From Oscillospiraceae bacterium Zagget6 (GTDB lineage Bacteria > Bacillota > Clostridia > Oscillospirales > Oscillospiraceae), in contig MSHH01000064.1 in the NCBI GenBank assembly GCA_001941075.1, positions 25,463 to 89,462 of the forward strand: DNA of 64,000 nt, in the 5' to 3' direction. The translations under genes and the position numbers were made by a program. Positions 8,933 to 18,561 of the stretch are shown here, in pieces (position 1 is the stretch's first letter; the number at the start of each line of letters is the position of its first letter). The notes beneath the pieces are model-generated. The model was given only the letters and a program-made list of their open reading frames with translations. It did not search any database and was not told where the DNA came from.

Positions 8933-9448
8933 ATGACGCTTCTGTTGCTCGGCAACTTTATCGCTTTCCTCGGTTCGCTGCTGATGGTCTCCATCGGCTT
9001 CATCAAGGATAAGACAAAAATCCTGCTGGTTCAGTGTCTGCAATTCGGTCTGCTGGCCACGGCAAATCTGCTGCTGGGGGCCTACGCGGGCGCGGTCTCC
9101 AACGCCGTCGGCATTGCCCGGAACCTGGCCTTTTTCAAGGTGGCGGCCACTACGCCGCTGAAGGTGTTTTTCATCGTCTTGCAGTTGGGTATCACCCTGG
9201 CCAACGGGATCCCCGCGCCCATCGAGTTTTTCCCCATCCTCGCCACAGTGGTCTACACCTGTTCGCTGGACATCAAGAACATCTTCCGGTTTAAGTACGT
9301 TCTCATTTTCACACAGGCCCTGTGGGTGATCTATGACTTCTACTATTGGAATTACGCCGCGTTTGCCTTTGACCTGTTGACCATCTCCGCCCACGTCTAC
9401 AGCATCGTGTCGCTGAAACGGAACGGGAACCCCGCAGAATCCAAATAA
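8933..9448 (+). CDS. YgjV-family inner membrane protein
   Basis: MTLLLLGNFIAFLGSLLMVSIGFIKDKTKIL...; multiple TM; RBS GGAGG. Confidence 0.75.
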   Translation: MTLLLLGNFIAFLGSLLMVSIGFIKDKTKILLVQCLQFGLLATANLLLGAYAGAVSNAVGIARNLAFFKVAATTPLKVFFIVLQLGITLANGIPAPIEFFPILATVVYTCSLDIKNIFRFKYVLIFTQALWVIYDFYYWNYAAFAFDLLTISAHVYSIVSLKRNGNPAESK

Positions 9449-9506
9449 AAGGCCATAAAAGAGACACAAACGCCCCCGCGTCGGATTACCGGCGCGAGGG
9501 CGCAGT

Positions 9507-10292
9507 TTATTCTTCTGTATCGTAGTATTCGTATTCGTCGTATTCGCTGTATTCGTAGCTTTCTTCGGATTCCTCGGAATTGTATTCTTCTGAATCGTAT
9601 TCCTCATAATCGCTGTATTCGTAGGATTCTTCGTAGTCGTATTCGTCCGTCTCTTCCGGCTCTGTCACCACCAGGGTGAAGGAGAACGTGTCCGACACGT
9701 TGCCGTCCTGGTCTGTCACCGTCAGGCCCAGTTCGTATTCGCCGGGGGTGTACAAATCGTACTCGCCGGAGAGGGTGATATTCGCCAGCAGCTGCCGGTA
9801 AGAGTCCGACACATCCGACAGCTCATCCAGATAGCTCTCCAGGTCCGGGACGGTCCCCAAAGGCACAGTGATGGTGTCGGTGGTCAGCGTGATGACCGGG
9901 ATGTCATAGTTGGGATCGTAGACCTCCTCCGCCGTATAGACAATGCGCTTGGCGGTGGCGGAGTTGGCGCTGTGGTCCGCCACCTGATAGGTGACCACCG
10001 CATAGACGCTGTCCTCGCTGAGCCGAAAGCTTTGCACGATCACGCAATCATCCAGTGCGCCGTCCCGCGTGTCGTAGGCGGTGACATCCTCCAGCAGACA
10101 GGAGTAGTCCAGCGCCTCGATTTCCGCCACGTCCTCCGCCGAAAGGGTCAGCCTGCCTTCGGAAAAGGAGATGACAGGGGCCTCTTTGTCTTTCAGAAGG
10201 TAGAATCCCAGCAAAACCGCACATCCCGCCACACAGACGCCAGCCAACAGCAAAATCGGTTTGACCTTTGCCAGCCGCAGTTTCTCCCTCAT
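9507..10292 (-). CDS. Membrane-anchored Ig-like (DUF5011-like) protein with Tyr/Glu-rich C-terminal tail
   Basis: N-terminal TM, Ig-like repeats, tail EETDEYDYEESYEYSDYEEYDSEEYNSEESEESYEYSEYDEYEYYDTEE. Confidence 0.6.
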   Translation of the reverse strand: MREKLRLAKVKPILLLAGVCVAGCAVLLGFYLLKDKEAPVISFSEGRLTLSAEDVAEIEALDYSCLLEDVTAYDTRDGALDDCVIVQSFRLSEDSVYAVVTYQVADHSANSATAKRIVYTAEEVYDPNYDIPVITLTTDTITVPLGTVPDLESYLDELSDVSDSYRQLLANITLSGEYDLYTPGEYELGLTVTDQDGNVSDTFSFTLVVTEPEETDEYDYEESYEYSDYEEYDSEEYNSEESEESYEYSEYDEYEYYDTEE

Positions 10293-11728
10293 GACCTGTT
10301 CCCCGATTCCTCTCCGTAGCTGGAGGTATAGGAGGTGTAGTAGTACTTGTTGGTGCCATAGGTGCCGTACAACGTCCGGTTGGACATGCGCACTTTATTG
10401 AGGACGGCCCCGGCAAGGTTGCAGTTGGCCCGCTGCATCTGCTGAATGGCCTTGGAGGCCATTCTTCCGCTGACCATGTTGGAGCCGATGACCAGAACCA
10501 CCCCGTCGCACATCTGGCCGATGATGGCGCTGTCAATGACGCTGCCGATGGGCGGCATGTCCAGAATCACATAGTCGTAGTTTTCGCGCACCTGCTCCAG
10601 CAGGGAGCGGAACGCCTTCTGAGAGAGCAGCCCCGCCGGATTGGGCGGACGTTTGCCGGACAGCAGCAGCGACAGGTGGTCAATATCGCTTTCATAAATC
10701 AGGTCGTCGGCCTGCTCCCTGCCGGACAGCACCTCGGACAGCCCTGTGTTCTCGTCCTCCTGGAAGCCCAGCTTCTCACTGAACACGGACATCCGCATAT
10801 CCCCATCGATAAAGAGGACGTTTTTCCCGGTTTTGGCCAGCTCCACGGCAATGCGCAGAGAGATGGTGGATTTTCCCTCGCCGGGAGAGCAACTGGTGAA
10901 GGCAAACACATGGTTTTCCGCCCCGCAGAGCTCGATGTTGGCCCGCAGAGACCGGAAATCCTCTGCGCTGCGGCCGGAGCTGTGGGTCTGCTTCCAGGGT
11001 ACGCTGATGCCCTGCTCCTGGCCCTCGTACAGGATGGACCCCAGCACGGTCAGTCCCAGCCGCTCCTCGATGTCGTCGGCGGTGACGATCCGGTCAATGA
11101 CGATATAATGGATACAGATGCCCAGGACCATCAGGCAGCAGACCACAAACGCTGCCAGGACCGCGACAAACAGGGACGAGGTCTCCGGGTCGGTGGGCAG
11201 GTTGGCTTCCTCGATGACGGTGATCCCCTCCACAGACATCCCGTCCTCAATGGCAGAGATGGCGGTGGTGCGCAGGTAAATGACCAGATTTCTGGCGGTG
11301 ATGGGGTCTTTGTCCTCCACGGAAATGCTCAGAATCCGGGTGTCGCTCTGGTTTTCCACAGTCAGCCGCTTGCAAAAGGATTCATAGCTTTCGTCCAGGC
11401 CGAAAAACCCGATGGTTTTCTCCACCACGGTGCGCCCCTGGATGATTTCAATGTAGTCGTTGGTTAGCTGCTGCCCCACCTCCAGGTCAGAATAGGTGAT
11501 GGTGCTCTCATCGTTCTGGGGCAGAACATAGATTTTGGTGGTGGAGACATAATCGGGGCCGATCACATTTGCATAGAGCAAGAAGGAGACCAGTCCCGCC
11601 AACACACCACACAGCAGGACAATGGGCAGTTTGTCCAGCAGCTCCATAAACAACGATTTGAAATTGATGGAGAGATAGGTGGGCCGGAGCGCGAGGTCCT
11701 GGCGCTCCGCTTCTTCCGTTACGTTCAT
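10289..11728 (-). CDS. Fused Wzz chain-length determinant / bacterial tyrosine kinase (CpsC-CpsD type)
   Basis: Wzz N-term with two TMs, Walker A SPGEGKST, FIDGDMRM, C-terminal Tyr cluster YGTYGTNKYYYTSYTSSYG. Confidence 0.9.
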   Translation of the reverse strand: MNVTEEAERQDLALRPTYLSINFKSLFMELLDKLPIVLLCGVLAGLVSFLLYANVIGPDYVSTTKIYVLPQNDESTITYSDLEVGQQLTNDYIEIIQGRTVVEKTIGFFGLDESYESFCKRLTVENQSDTRILSISVEDKDPITARNLVIYLRTTAISAIEDGMSVEGITVIEEANLPTDPETSSLFVAVLAAFVVCCLMVLGICIHYIVIDRIVTADDIEERLGLTVLGSILYEGQEQGISVPWKQTHSSGRSAEDFRSLRANIELCGAENHVFAFTSCSPGEGKSTISLRIAVELAKTGKNVLFIDGDMRMSVFSEKLGFQEDENTGLSEVLSGREQADDLIYESDIDHLSLLLSGKRPPNPAGLLSQKAFRSLLEQVRENYDYVILDMPPIGSVIDSAIIGQMCDGVVLVIGSNMVSGRMASKAIQQMQRANCNLAGAVLNKVRMSNRTLYGTYGTNKYYYTSYTSSYGEESGNRS

Positions 11729-11761
11729 TCCGATACTCCTTTATCTTGCCTATTAGCTTGC

Positions 11762-13189
11762 CTATGCGCGCTTGATTTTGCCGATGGAAGTTTTCTCAAA
11801 CGGCGCGTCCCGGAACTCCAGAAAATGAATCTGCTTGTAGGTAGGCAGCGTGTCGTTCCGCTGATCCAGGAAGTCCTCCACCGCTTTCCGCGCAGCCTCG
11901 GTGTTTTCCGTTGGGAAAACTTCCGCGCAGAGGAAGTTGTTTTTCTCCTTGACGCGGACTTCTTCCACGAAGGGGCACTCCCGCAGCATCGTTTCCAGCT
12001 CCTCCGGGCTGACGTTCTCCCCGTTGGACAGGATGATCAGGTTTTTCTTCCGTCCGGTCATGTAATAATAGCCGCGTTCATCCACTCGGAAGAGGTCTCC
12101 CGTGTGATACCAGCCGTCTCGCAGCACGGCGGCGGTGGCCGCCGGATCCTTGTAATATCCCATCATCACGGTGTCGCCCCGCAGGAGCAGCTCGCCATCG
12201 ACGATTTTGCCCTCAATGATGTCCTCTGCCGGTCCAAGGCAGGCGGGGTCGTTCACATCCACCGGATTGATAATGCCGTGCCCGTTTGTTTCCGAGGCGG
12301 CATAGACGTTCCACAGTTCAATGTTGTGCTCCGCGAAGACCCTCACCGTGTCCTCCGGGAACTTGGCGCCGCCGCAGGTCATGATCCGCAGCCTTCCCAG
12401 GGGTTTTTCCCCTGGTTTCGCTGTGCGCAGACGCTGGGCCAGAAGGTCCATCAGCTCCGGCACGACGAGCGTATATTCCGGTTCTCCGGTGCGGAGATAC
12501 CGCATCAGATACCTGGGGCTTTCTCCGATGAAGTTGGTGACGCCGCGGGGGAGGAGGTCCGCCGACGTGCCGAATCCGGCCACATGGTGGTAAGGCATCA
12601 CTGTCAGCGCGATATCAAAGGAGCGGGATGGCTTGGTAGGGGTCCAGAAATTGACCAGCAGCGACTTGACGGACAGCATGACCGCCTTCGCGCCCCCTGT
12701 GGTGCCGGAGGTGAACATAATGCAGCCCAGCGCTTCCAAATCTCTCGCTGGAATGGAAATCCCGGAGGCAGGAACAGTGGCCTTGTTCATCGGCGCGGCG
12801 CAGATGCCTGCCTCTGTGGGCACGTTTCGGGCCGCCGCTTCGTCGCACACCACGGTAAAGGTATCCGTTTTTTGACAGTATTCGACGACATCCTGGGCGC
12901 TTAACACATTGCTGAGCAGGATCGGCACTGCGCCGGCATTCAGCAGCGAATAGAAGGTGAGCATCCAGAGATAGGAGTTTTCCCCCATCAGGCCAATGTG
13001 CTGGTCGGCGTAGCCACGGCGAACAAAGTCCTCGGACAAAGCTGCCAGGTCGCTGAAAAATTCCTCTGCGGAGACAGACACGACCTCCCGGTCCTCCATG
13101 TACTTGAACGGCGGAAGTCCCGTCTCCTCATATTTTTCTTTTGAGCGCTGAAAAAATTCGTGGAACGTAGTTGGAACAGACATTTTCAT
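11762..13189 (-). CDS. AMP-binding acyl/aminoacyl ligase (copy A)
   Basis: FTSGTTGGAKAVMLS, YHTGDLFRVDERGYYYMTGRKKNLIILSNGENVSPEELE, GKIKR. Confidence 0.88.
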   Translation of the reverse strand: MKMSVPTTFHEFFQRSKEKYEETGLPPFKYMEDREVVSVSAEEFFSDLAALSEDFVRRGYADQHIGLMGENSYLWMLTFYSLLNAGAVPILLSNVLSAQDVVEYCQKTDTFTVVCDEAAARNVPTEAGICAAPMNKATVPASGISIPARDLEALGCIMFTSGTTGGAKAVMLSVKSLLVNFWTPTKPSRSFDIALTVMPYHHVAGFGTSADLLPRGVTNFIGESPRYLMRYLRTGEPEYTLVVPELMDLLAQRLRTAKPGEKPLGRLRIMTCGGAKFPEDTVRVFAEHNIELWNVYAASETNGHGIINPVDVNDPACLGPAEDIIEGKIVDGELLLRGDTVMMGYYKDPAATAAVLRDGWYHTGDLFRVDERGYYYMTGRKKNLIILSNGENVSPEELETMLRECPFVEEVRVKEKNNFLCAEVFPTENTEAARKAVEDFLDQRNDTLPTYKQIHFLEFRDAPFEKTSIGKIKRA

Positions 13190-13301
13190 ACTCCTTTGCC
13201 GTCAAGCGGTACTTCTGCTGTCAAGCGGAACTTCTGCCCTCAAGGGGCAATTCCGAAGGTGAGCTTCTTCCTGCGGGGCTTTGCCCCGCCCTATGCCTTT
13301 C

Positions 13302-14723
13302 CTATGCGCGTTTGATTTTGCCGGTGGAAGTTTTCTCAAACGGCGTATCCCGGAACTCCAGGAAATGGATTTGCTTGTAGGTAGGAAGCGTGTCGTTCTG
13401 CTGATCCAGGAAGTCCTCCACCGCGTTCCGTGCGGTCTCGGTGTTCTCCGTGGGGAAAATTTCCGCGCAGAGGAAGTTGTTTTTCTCTTTGACGCGGACC
13501 TCTTCCACGAAGGGGCAGCCCCGCAGCATCGTTTCCAGTTCCTCCGGGCTGACGTTTTCCCCGTTGGACAGGATGATCAGGTTTTTCTTCCGGCCGGTCA
13601 TGTAATAATAGCCGCGTTCATCTACCTGGAATAAATCTCCCGTGTGGTACCAGCCGTCGGTCAGCACGGTGGCGGTGGCCTCCGGATCGTTGTAATACCC
13701 CATCATAATGGTGTCGCCCCGCAGGAGCAGCTCGCCATCGACGATTTTTCCCTCCATGACCTCGTCGGTGGGGCCAAGACAGGTGGGGTCGTTCACATCC
13801 AGCGGGTGGACGATGCCGTACCCGCCCGATTCCGAGGCGGAATAGACGTGCCAAAGCTCAATGTTGTGTTCCGCGAAGATCTTCACCGTATCCACCGGGA
13901 ATTTGGCGCCGGCGCAGTACAGCATAGTTACCTTCCCCAGCGGTTTTTCTCCGGGCTTTGCCGTGCGCAGACGCTGGGCCATGACCTCCATCAGCTCCGG
14001 TACAACAAGCATATACTCCGGTTCTGCGGCGCGGATATACCGCATCAGATACTTGGGGCTTTCCCCGATGACGTTGGTGGAGCCACGGGGGAAGGAATCC
14101 GCCGCCGTGCCAAATCCGGCCAGATGGTGGTAGGGCATGACGGTCAGCCCAGTCACAAACGTGCGGTACGGCTTGATGGGTGTCCAGAAAGCGGTGAGCA
14201 GCCCCTTGTTGGAGAGCATGACCGCCTTCGCGTCCCCCGTGGTGCCGGAAGTGAAGATAATGGTACCCAGTTCCTCCCAACCTCTCGTGGGAAGGGGAAT
14301 ACCGGTGGCGGGGGCGGCGGCCTTGGCCAGAGGCGCGGCGCAGAGCCCCGCCTCTGTGGGTACGCTCTGGGACGCCTCTTCGTCGCACACCACGGTAAAG
14401 GTGTCTGTCTTTTTGCAGTATTCGGCGACTTCGTGGGGGTTCAAATCCCTGCTGAGCAGAATGGGGACCGCACCGGCCTCCATCAGCGCGCAGTAGGTGA
14501 GCATCCAGAGATAGGAGTTCTTTCCCATCAGGCCGATGTGCTGGTCGGCGTAGCCGCGGCGTACAAACTCCTCGGCCAGGGCTGCCAGGTCGCTGAAAAA
14601 TTCCTCTGCGGAGACGGTCACGACCTCCCGGCCCTCCATATACTTGAACGGCGGAAGCCCCGTTTCCTTATATTTTTCTTTTGAACGCCGGAAAAACTCG
14701 TGGAACGTGGTTGGAACAGACAT
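13302..14723 (-). CDS. AMP-binding acyl/aminoacyl ligase (copy B, tandem paralog)
   Basis: FTSGTTGDAKAVMLS, GRKKNLIILSNGENVSPEELE, GKIKR; highly similar to copy A along its length. Confidence 0.88.
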   Translation of the reverse strand: MSVPTTFHEFFRRSKEKYKETGLPPFKYMEGREVVTVSAEEFFSDLAALAEEFVRRGYADQHIGLMGKNSYLWMLTYCALMEAGAVPILLSRDLNPHEVAEYCKKTDTFTVVCDEEASQSVPTEAGLCAAPLAKAAAPATGIPLPTRGWEELGTIIFTSGTTGDAKAVMLSNKGLLTAFWTPIKPYRTFVTGLTVMPYHHLAGFGTAADSFPRGSTNVIGESPKYLMRYIRAAEPEYMLVVPELMEVMAQRLRTAKPGEKPLGKVTMLYCAGAKFPVDTVKIFAEHNIELWHVYSASESGGYGIVHPLDVNDPTCLGPTDEVMEGKIVDGELLLRGDTIMMGYYNDPEATATVLTDGWYHTGDLFQVDERGYYYMTGRKKNLIILSNGENVSPEELETMLRGCPFVEEVRVKEKNNFLCAEIFPTENTETARNAVEDFLDQQNDTLPTYKQIHFLEFRDTPFEKTSTGKIKRA

Positions 14724-14766
14724 TTTTGGTTCTCCTTCCTGCTAAAACGGGTTGGGTGGGTTCCCT

Positions 14767-15693
14767 TTACTTTACGTAGTTGTTCAGAAAAGCGTCGCAG
14801 ACGGGGATGAGCTTGTCGTTTTGGACGCTGTGGATCATACCCACGATCCGTTCATACTGGACCTCAACGCCTGCCTCCTGAAGCGCTTTGTAAAAGCGGT
14901 CTGATATGGCCATGGGCACCGTGGAGTCCTCCGTGCCGTGGACGATCAGGACGGGCATCATGTCGCTGCTGATGTTGTACATCACATCAAACTTGTGAAT
15001 TTCTGTGATGATGTCAGAATCCTCTGTCCCATCGACGATTTCCGGGTGCTCGATGAAGTAGGTCAGGATGTCGCCTTCGCAGTAGTAGAGCAGTTGCTCC
15101 AGGTCGGTGGGACCGAAGATGTCGATGGCCGCAGTGATGGTGAAGGCATACTGCTCCGGGTCCGCCGCATATTCCTCCGCGAAGCGCAGGGCCAGCTGCG
15201 CCCCCGCCGAGTCGCCCAAGATGACGACGTTGGAGGGGTCGATCTCATAGGTCTCCGCATTGGCGACCAGATAGGAGACTGCGTCGCTGACGCACTCCAC
15301 CTCTCCCATCAGGGTGGTATCCGGGTGCAGGTCATAGTCGATGGTGGCCACCACATACCCCTCCGCCGAGAAGGTGTAGAGGAAGGAGTTCAGCTCCGAG
15401 CGCTGGCCGGAGGTCCAGCTGCCGCCGTGGACGCAGACCATCAGCGGCTTTACCTCGCCGGTCTGCTGGTACGCCACGTCCATATAGCAGTTGGTGTCCT
15501 TCTCGCCGGGGCGGTAGCAAATGCTCTCCGCCGCCGTCACGTCGTCTCCGTAGGCGGTGCGAATTTCAATGTCCGAAACGTCTGTATCAGCGGCGCGGGA
15601 CCGGAGAAAGAACACTGCCGCCACCACACAGCACAGTGCAAGGATTCCCACCAGAGCGAACAGCCAGACGCGCCTTTGCTTGATGCGTTCCAT
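14767..15693 (-). CDS. Membrane-anchored alpha/beta hydrolase (esterase)
   Basis: HGGSW oxyanion motif, GDSAG nucleophile elbow, VHGTEDSTVP, C-terminal His; N-terminal TM. Confidence 0.85.
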   Translation of the reverse strand: MERIKQRRVWLFALVGILALCCVVAAVFFLRSRAADTDVSDIEIRTAYGDDVTAAESICYRPGEKDTNCYMDVAYQQTGEVKPLMVCVHGGSWTSGQRSELNSFLYTFSAEGYVVATIDYDLHPDTTLMGEVECVSDAVSYLVANAETYEIDPSNVVILGDSAGAQLALRFAEEYAADPEQYAFTITAAIDIFGPTDLEQLLYYCEGDILTYFIEHPEIVDGTEDSDIITEIHKFDVMYNISSDMMPVLIVHGTEDSTVPMAISDRFYKALQEAGVEVQYERIVGMIHSVQNDKLIPVCDAFLNNYVK

Positions 15694-15699
15694 CGGCGG

Positions 15700-15945
15700 T
15701 CACACCAGCTTGTGCAGGATGAACTGCTGCAAGTCTCCCACGGTCACGATTTTGGAGAGCTTCCGGGTGGGGATGCGCACGTCAAAGGCGTCCTCCAGGT
15801 CGGAGATCAGCGCCAGGATCGCCAGGGAACTCATGCCCAGATCCTCCAGCAGCTTGGACTCCGACGTGATTTCGGTCCCCTCGCTGAAATCGAAGGAATC
15901 ACGAACGATCTCGATTACTTTGTCGTTAAATTCTGCTACTGTCAT
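15700..15945 (-). CDS. Acyl carrier protein
   Basis: 81 aa, DLGMSSLAILALISDLEDAFDVRIP with candidate phosphopantetheine Ser. Confidence 0.87.
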   Translation of the reverse strand: MTVAEFNDKVIEIVRDSFDFSEGTEITSESKLLEDLGMSSLAILALISDLEDAFDVRIPTRKLSKIVTVGDLQQFILHKLV

Positions 15946-16016
15946 TGTGTGTACCTCATTTCTGCTTGCAAATATGGGGGGAAGTTCCCCGGAGGCAAAG
16001 GGGGTTACGGCTGCGT

Positions 16017-17105
16017 TTACAGTTCAATGGTCACCTTTTTCCTGCCGCGTCTGCGGGATTTCCGCAGCAGCTCTCTCCCCATCTGGAGACCCGCACAGAC
16101 GACTGCGATAAACACGGCACGGGCCGCGAACATCAGCACCGTTTGGAGGAAGATGCTGTTGGGGAACCATTCCAGGAATTTGTAATTGGGGAGGATGACC
16201 TTCTCAAAAGCGTGGACGCAGATGATCCAGATGTTGTTTATCCCAATGGCCGCGAAGAAGCGGTTGGCGGCGGTATCTATGGTTCTGGCTGTGAGCCAGT
16301 CAAAGAAATGCAGCAGGAGAACGGCCAGGCAGGTGAGGCCGAGGACATCCATCAGACCGCCGCTCAACTCGCCCCGGATCAGGTCGGTATGGCTGCGCAA
16401 AAAGGTGTACAGGCTCAGAACTGCCAGCACCAGCAGCGGGATCAGCGGCAGCTTTCTGTCCAGCAGGTGTTTCTCCCGGATCAGGTTGCCCAGGGCCACC
16501 CAGCCGGTGGCCATCAGGCCGATGTGGATGACAAAGGGCCACACTGCGGAGAACCGCATCATGCAGTAGCCCAACAGCGTACAGGCGAAGGAAAGGCCGT
16601 AGGTGAGCCGCCGGTCTTTCAGGTGGGACAGGCAGTTGAACAGGCAGCGGGCCTCAAAGAGCGCCCACAGGAACCACAGGATGCTGATGCTCTCCACCGG
16701 GACGCCGAACAGCGTACCGCCGCCCTCGAAGTTCAGGCCCAGCGCGTAGGTCAGAAGGAATTCTCCTCCGTGCGCCCAAAAGGAGCGGCGGCGCACAAAG
16801 GCGAGGACCAGCTTTGCCAGCAGCACCGCCGCCGCCGTGATGTAGTAGGGCTTCAGCAGTGTGCGAAAGTTGAAGGAGAGCGATTTTTTGGCAGGCGACG
16901 GGTTGAATCCGTAGCCGCTGAGCAGGAAAAAGAGCACCATGTAGGCGGAACCCAGGACCGAGAACCACCCGTAAAACACAAAATTGGAATAGAAAAATTC
17001 GCTGTTGAAGGAAATGGTGTGTACAAAGATCACCATTAACATTCCATATCCGTAAATCGCGTTGAAATAGCCCAGACCTCTCTGTGCCCGGCGTTGTTCC
17101 GACAT
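16017..17105 (-). CDS. Acyltransferase-3-family membrane protein
   Basis: MSEQRRAQRGLGYFNAIYGYGMLMVIFVHTISFNSEF..., about 10 TM helices. Confidence 0.7.
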   Translation of the reverse strand: MSEQRRAQRGLGYFNAIYGYGMLMVIFVHTISFNSEFFYSNFVFYGWFSVLGSAYMVLFFLLSGYGFNPSPAKKSLSFNFRTLLKPYYITAAAVLLAKLVLAFVRRRSFWAHGGEFLLTYALGLNFEGGGTLFGVPVESISILWFLWALFEARCLFNCLSHLKDRRLTYGLSFACTLLGYCMMRFSAVWPFVIHIGLMATGWVALGNLIREKHLLDRKLPLIPLLVLAVLSLYTFLRSHTDLIRGELSGGLMDVLGLTCLAVLLLHFFDWLTARTIDTAANRFFAAIGINNIWIICVHAFEKVILPNYKFLEWFPNSIFLQTVLMFAARAVFIAVVCAGLQMGRELLRKSRRRGRKKVTIEL

Positions 17106-17109
17106 TGGT

Positions 17110-18561
17110 TTATTCCTCCCCGGTTCCGTTTTTAAGCAGCGCCAGCAGCGGCTTGCGCTTCCAAATACCCGCCAGTCCCACCAGCAGGAACACCACATAC
17201 CGCCAGTATCCCAGTCGGTAGAGGCCCATCATGACAAAGCAGCCCACAATCACCGTTACGGTCAGAGCGGCGAGCCGCTTTTCGGCAAACACGGGTTCCT
17301 CTACCTCGTGGCGGCGGCAGGCCCGCTTCATCACGAGGTAGTGGAGCAGGGTCAGCAGCGCATAGCTCACCAGCGTGGTCCACCCGGCGGCCAGGAAGCC
17401 GAACAGGGGAATGAAGATGGCGTTGAGCACCAGATTGGCCCCTGCGCTGATAATGGACACGGCGGGGATCAGCCGGGTCTCCCCGTAATACATCTCCACG
17501 TTGGCGAAGAGCATATACAAAAAGACGAAGAACACGCTTGCCGCCACCGGCGGGATGACCCAAATGGCGCTCTGGTATTCCCCTGTGGCCAGCAGTGCCA
17601 CCAGGTCCGGCGCAAACGCTGTCATCAGGAGGACCACCACGCCCAGCATCAGGCAAATCAAGGTGGACTGCTTTCGTATCTCCCCGTAGGCGCCGGCCTT
17701 GAGCTTTTTGTACATCCAGGGGTTGTAGGAGCCGTTGATGGCGGACACCAGCAGCAGGGTCAGCGTGGCGGCGGAGTAGGCCACCGAGTAGATGGCGGTG
17801 CTGCCCGTCCCCTCGTAGTAGTTGATCATGATTCTATCTGCCTGGTTCAGCACCGTCTGAGACAGGTAATAGAAGATGAGCGGCAGGTTGAACCGCAGGG
17901 CGAATTTCCAGTAAGTCGCGTCGAAGAACTTCCCGCCCTTTTTTAGCAGGTAGACGTACAGGACCGCGCCAAATATCCCCTGCACAGCGACCGTGGCGAT
18001 GATGCGGGCCTCCGCCTTGTAGGGGGTACAAAGCACCGCAACGATGGCGATGACCGGCGAAGCGATGGTGCTGGCGACGGTGACGGCCACCGGCGCCCGA
18101 TAGCGGAAGTCGAACCGCTCCCGGTTGGTCCAGAGGTACAGCGGGGGGTTGAAGAAAATCTCCACGAACATCAGCCCCATCAGCAGGGAGGACAGGCCGA
18201 TGAACTGGTCGATCCACCGCCGGAACAGCAGGTACACCACCAGCCACCCCAGGGTCATGACCGAAATCAGCCCCACGATGGAGGAGACGTACCCGTCCTT
18301 GTCCTCCTCGTAGCGGATCAGGCCGTTGTTCAGCCCCTCATAGGGCAGCTTCAGCGAGGTGAGGACCACCAACAGTTCAAACCAGGTCTGGTAAACGCTG
18401 TAGACGCCGTACTCCTGGGTGGTCAGCAACCGGGTGAAGATGGGGACGGTGATAAACGCAGTGCCCCGCTGGAGAAAGTTGCAGATGGTAAAGTAGATGG
18501 AGGTCTTTTTTGCGTCCGACAGCTTCCGGTAGGCGCTTTTGAGCTTGTCAGGCCACTTCAT
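17110..18561 (-). CDS. Polysaccharide flippase (Wzx-like, MOP superfamily)
   Basis: QRGTAFITVPIFTRLLTTQEYGVYSVYQTW, 12-14 TM helices. Confidence 0.88.
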   Translation of the reverse strand: MKWPDKLKSAYRKLSDAKKTSIYFTICNFLQRGTAFITVPIFTRLLTTQEYGVYSVYQTWFELLVVLTSLKLPYEGLNNGLIRYEEDKDGYVSSIVGLISVMTLGWLVVYLLFRRWIDQFIGLSSLLMGLMFVEIFFNPPLYLWTNRERFDFRYRAPVAVTVASTIASPVIAIVAVLCTPYKAEARIIATVAVQGIFGAVLYVYLLKKGGKFFDATYWKFALRFNLPLIFYYLSQTVLNQADRIMINYYEGTGSTAIYSVAYSAATLTLLLVSAINGSYNPWMYKKLKAGAYGEIRKQSTLICLMLGVVVLLMTAFAPDLVALLATGEYQSAIWVIPPVAASVFFVFLYMLFANVEMYYGETRLIPAVSIISAGANLVLNAIFIPLFGFLAAGWTTLVSYALLTLLHYLVMKRACRRHEVEEPVFAEKRLAALTVTVIVGCFVMMGLYRLGYWRYVVFLLVGLAGIWKRKPLLALLKNGTGEE

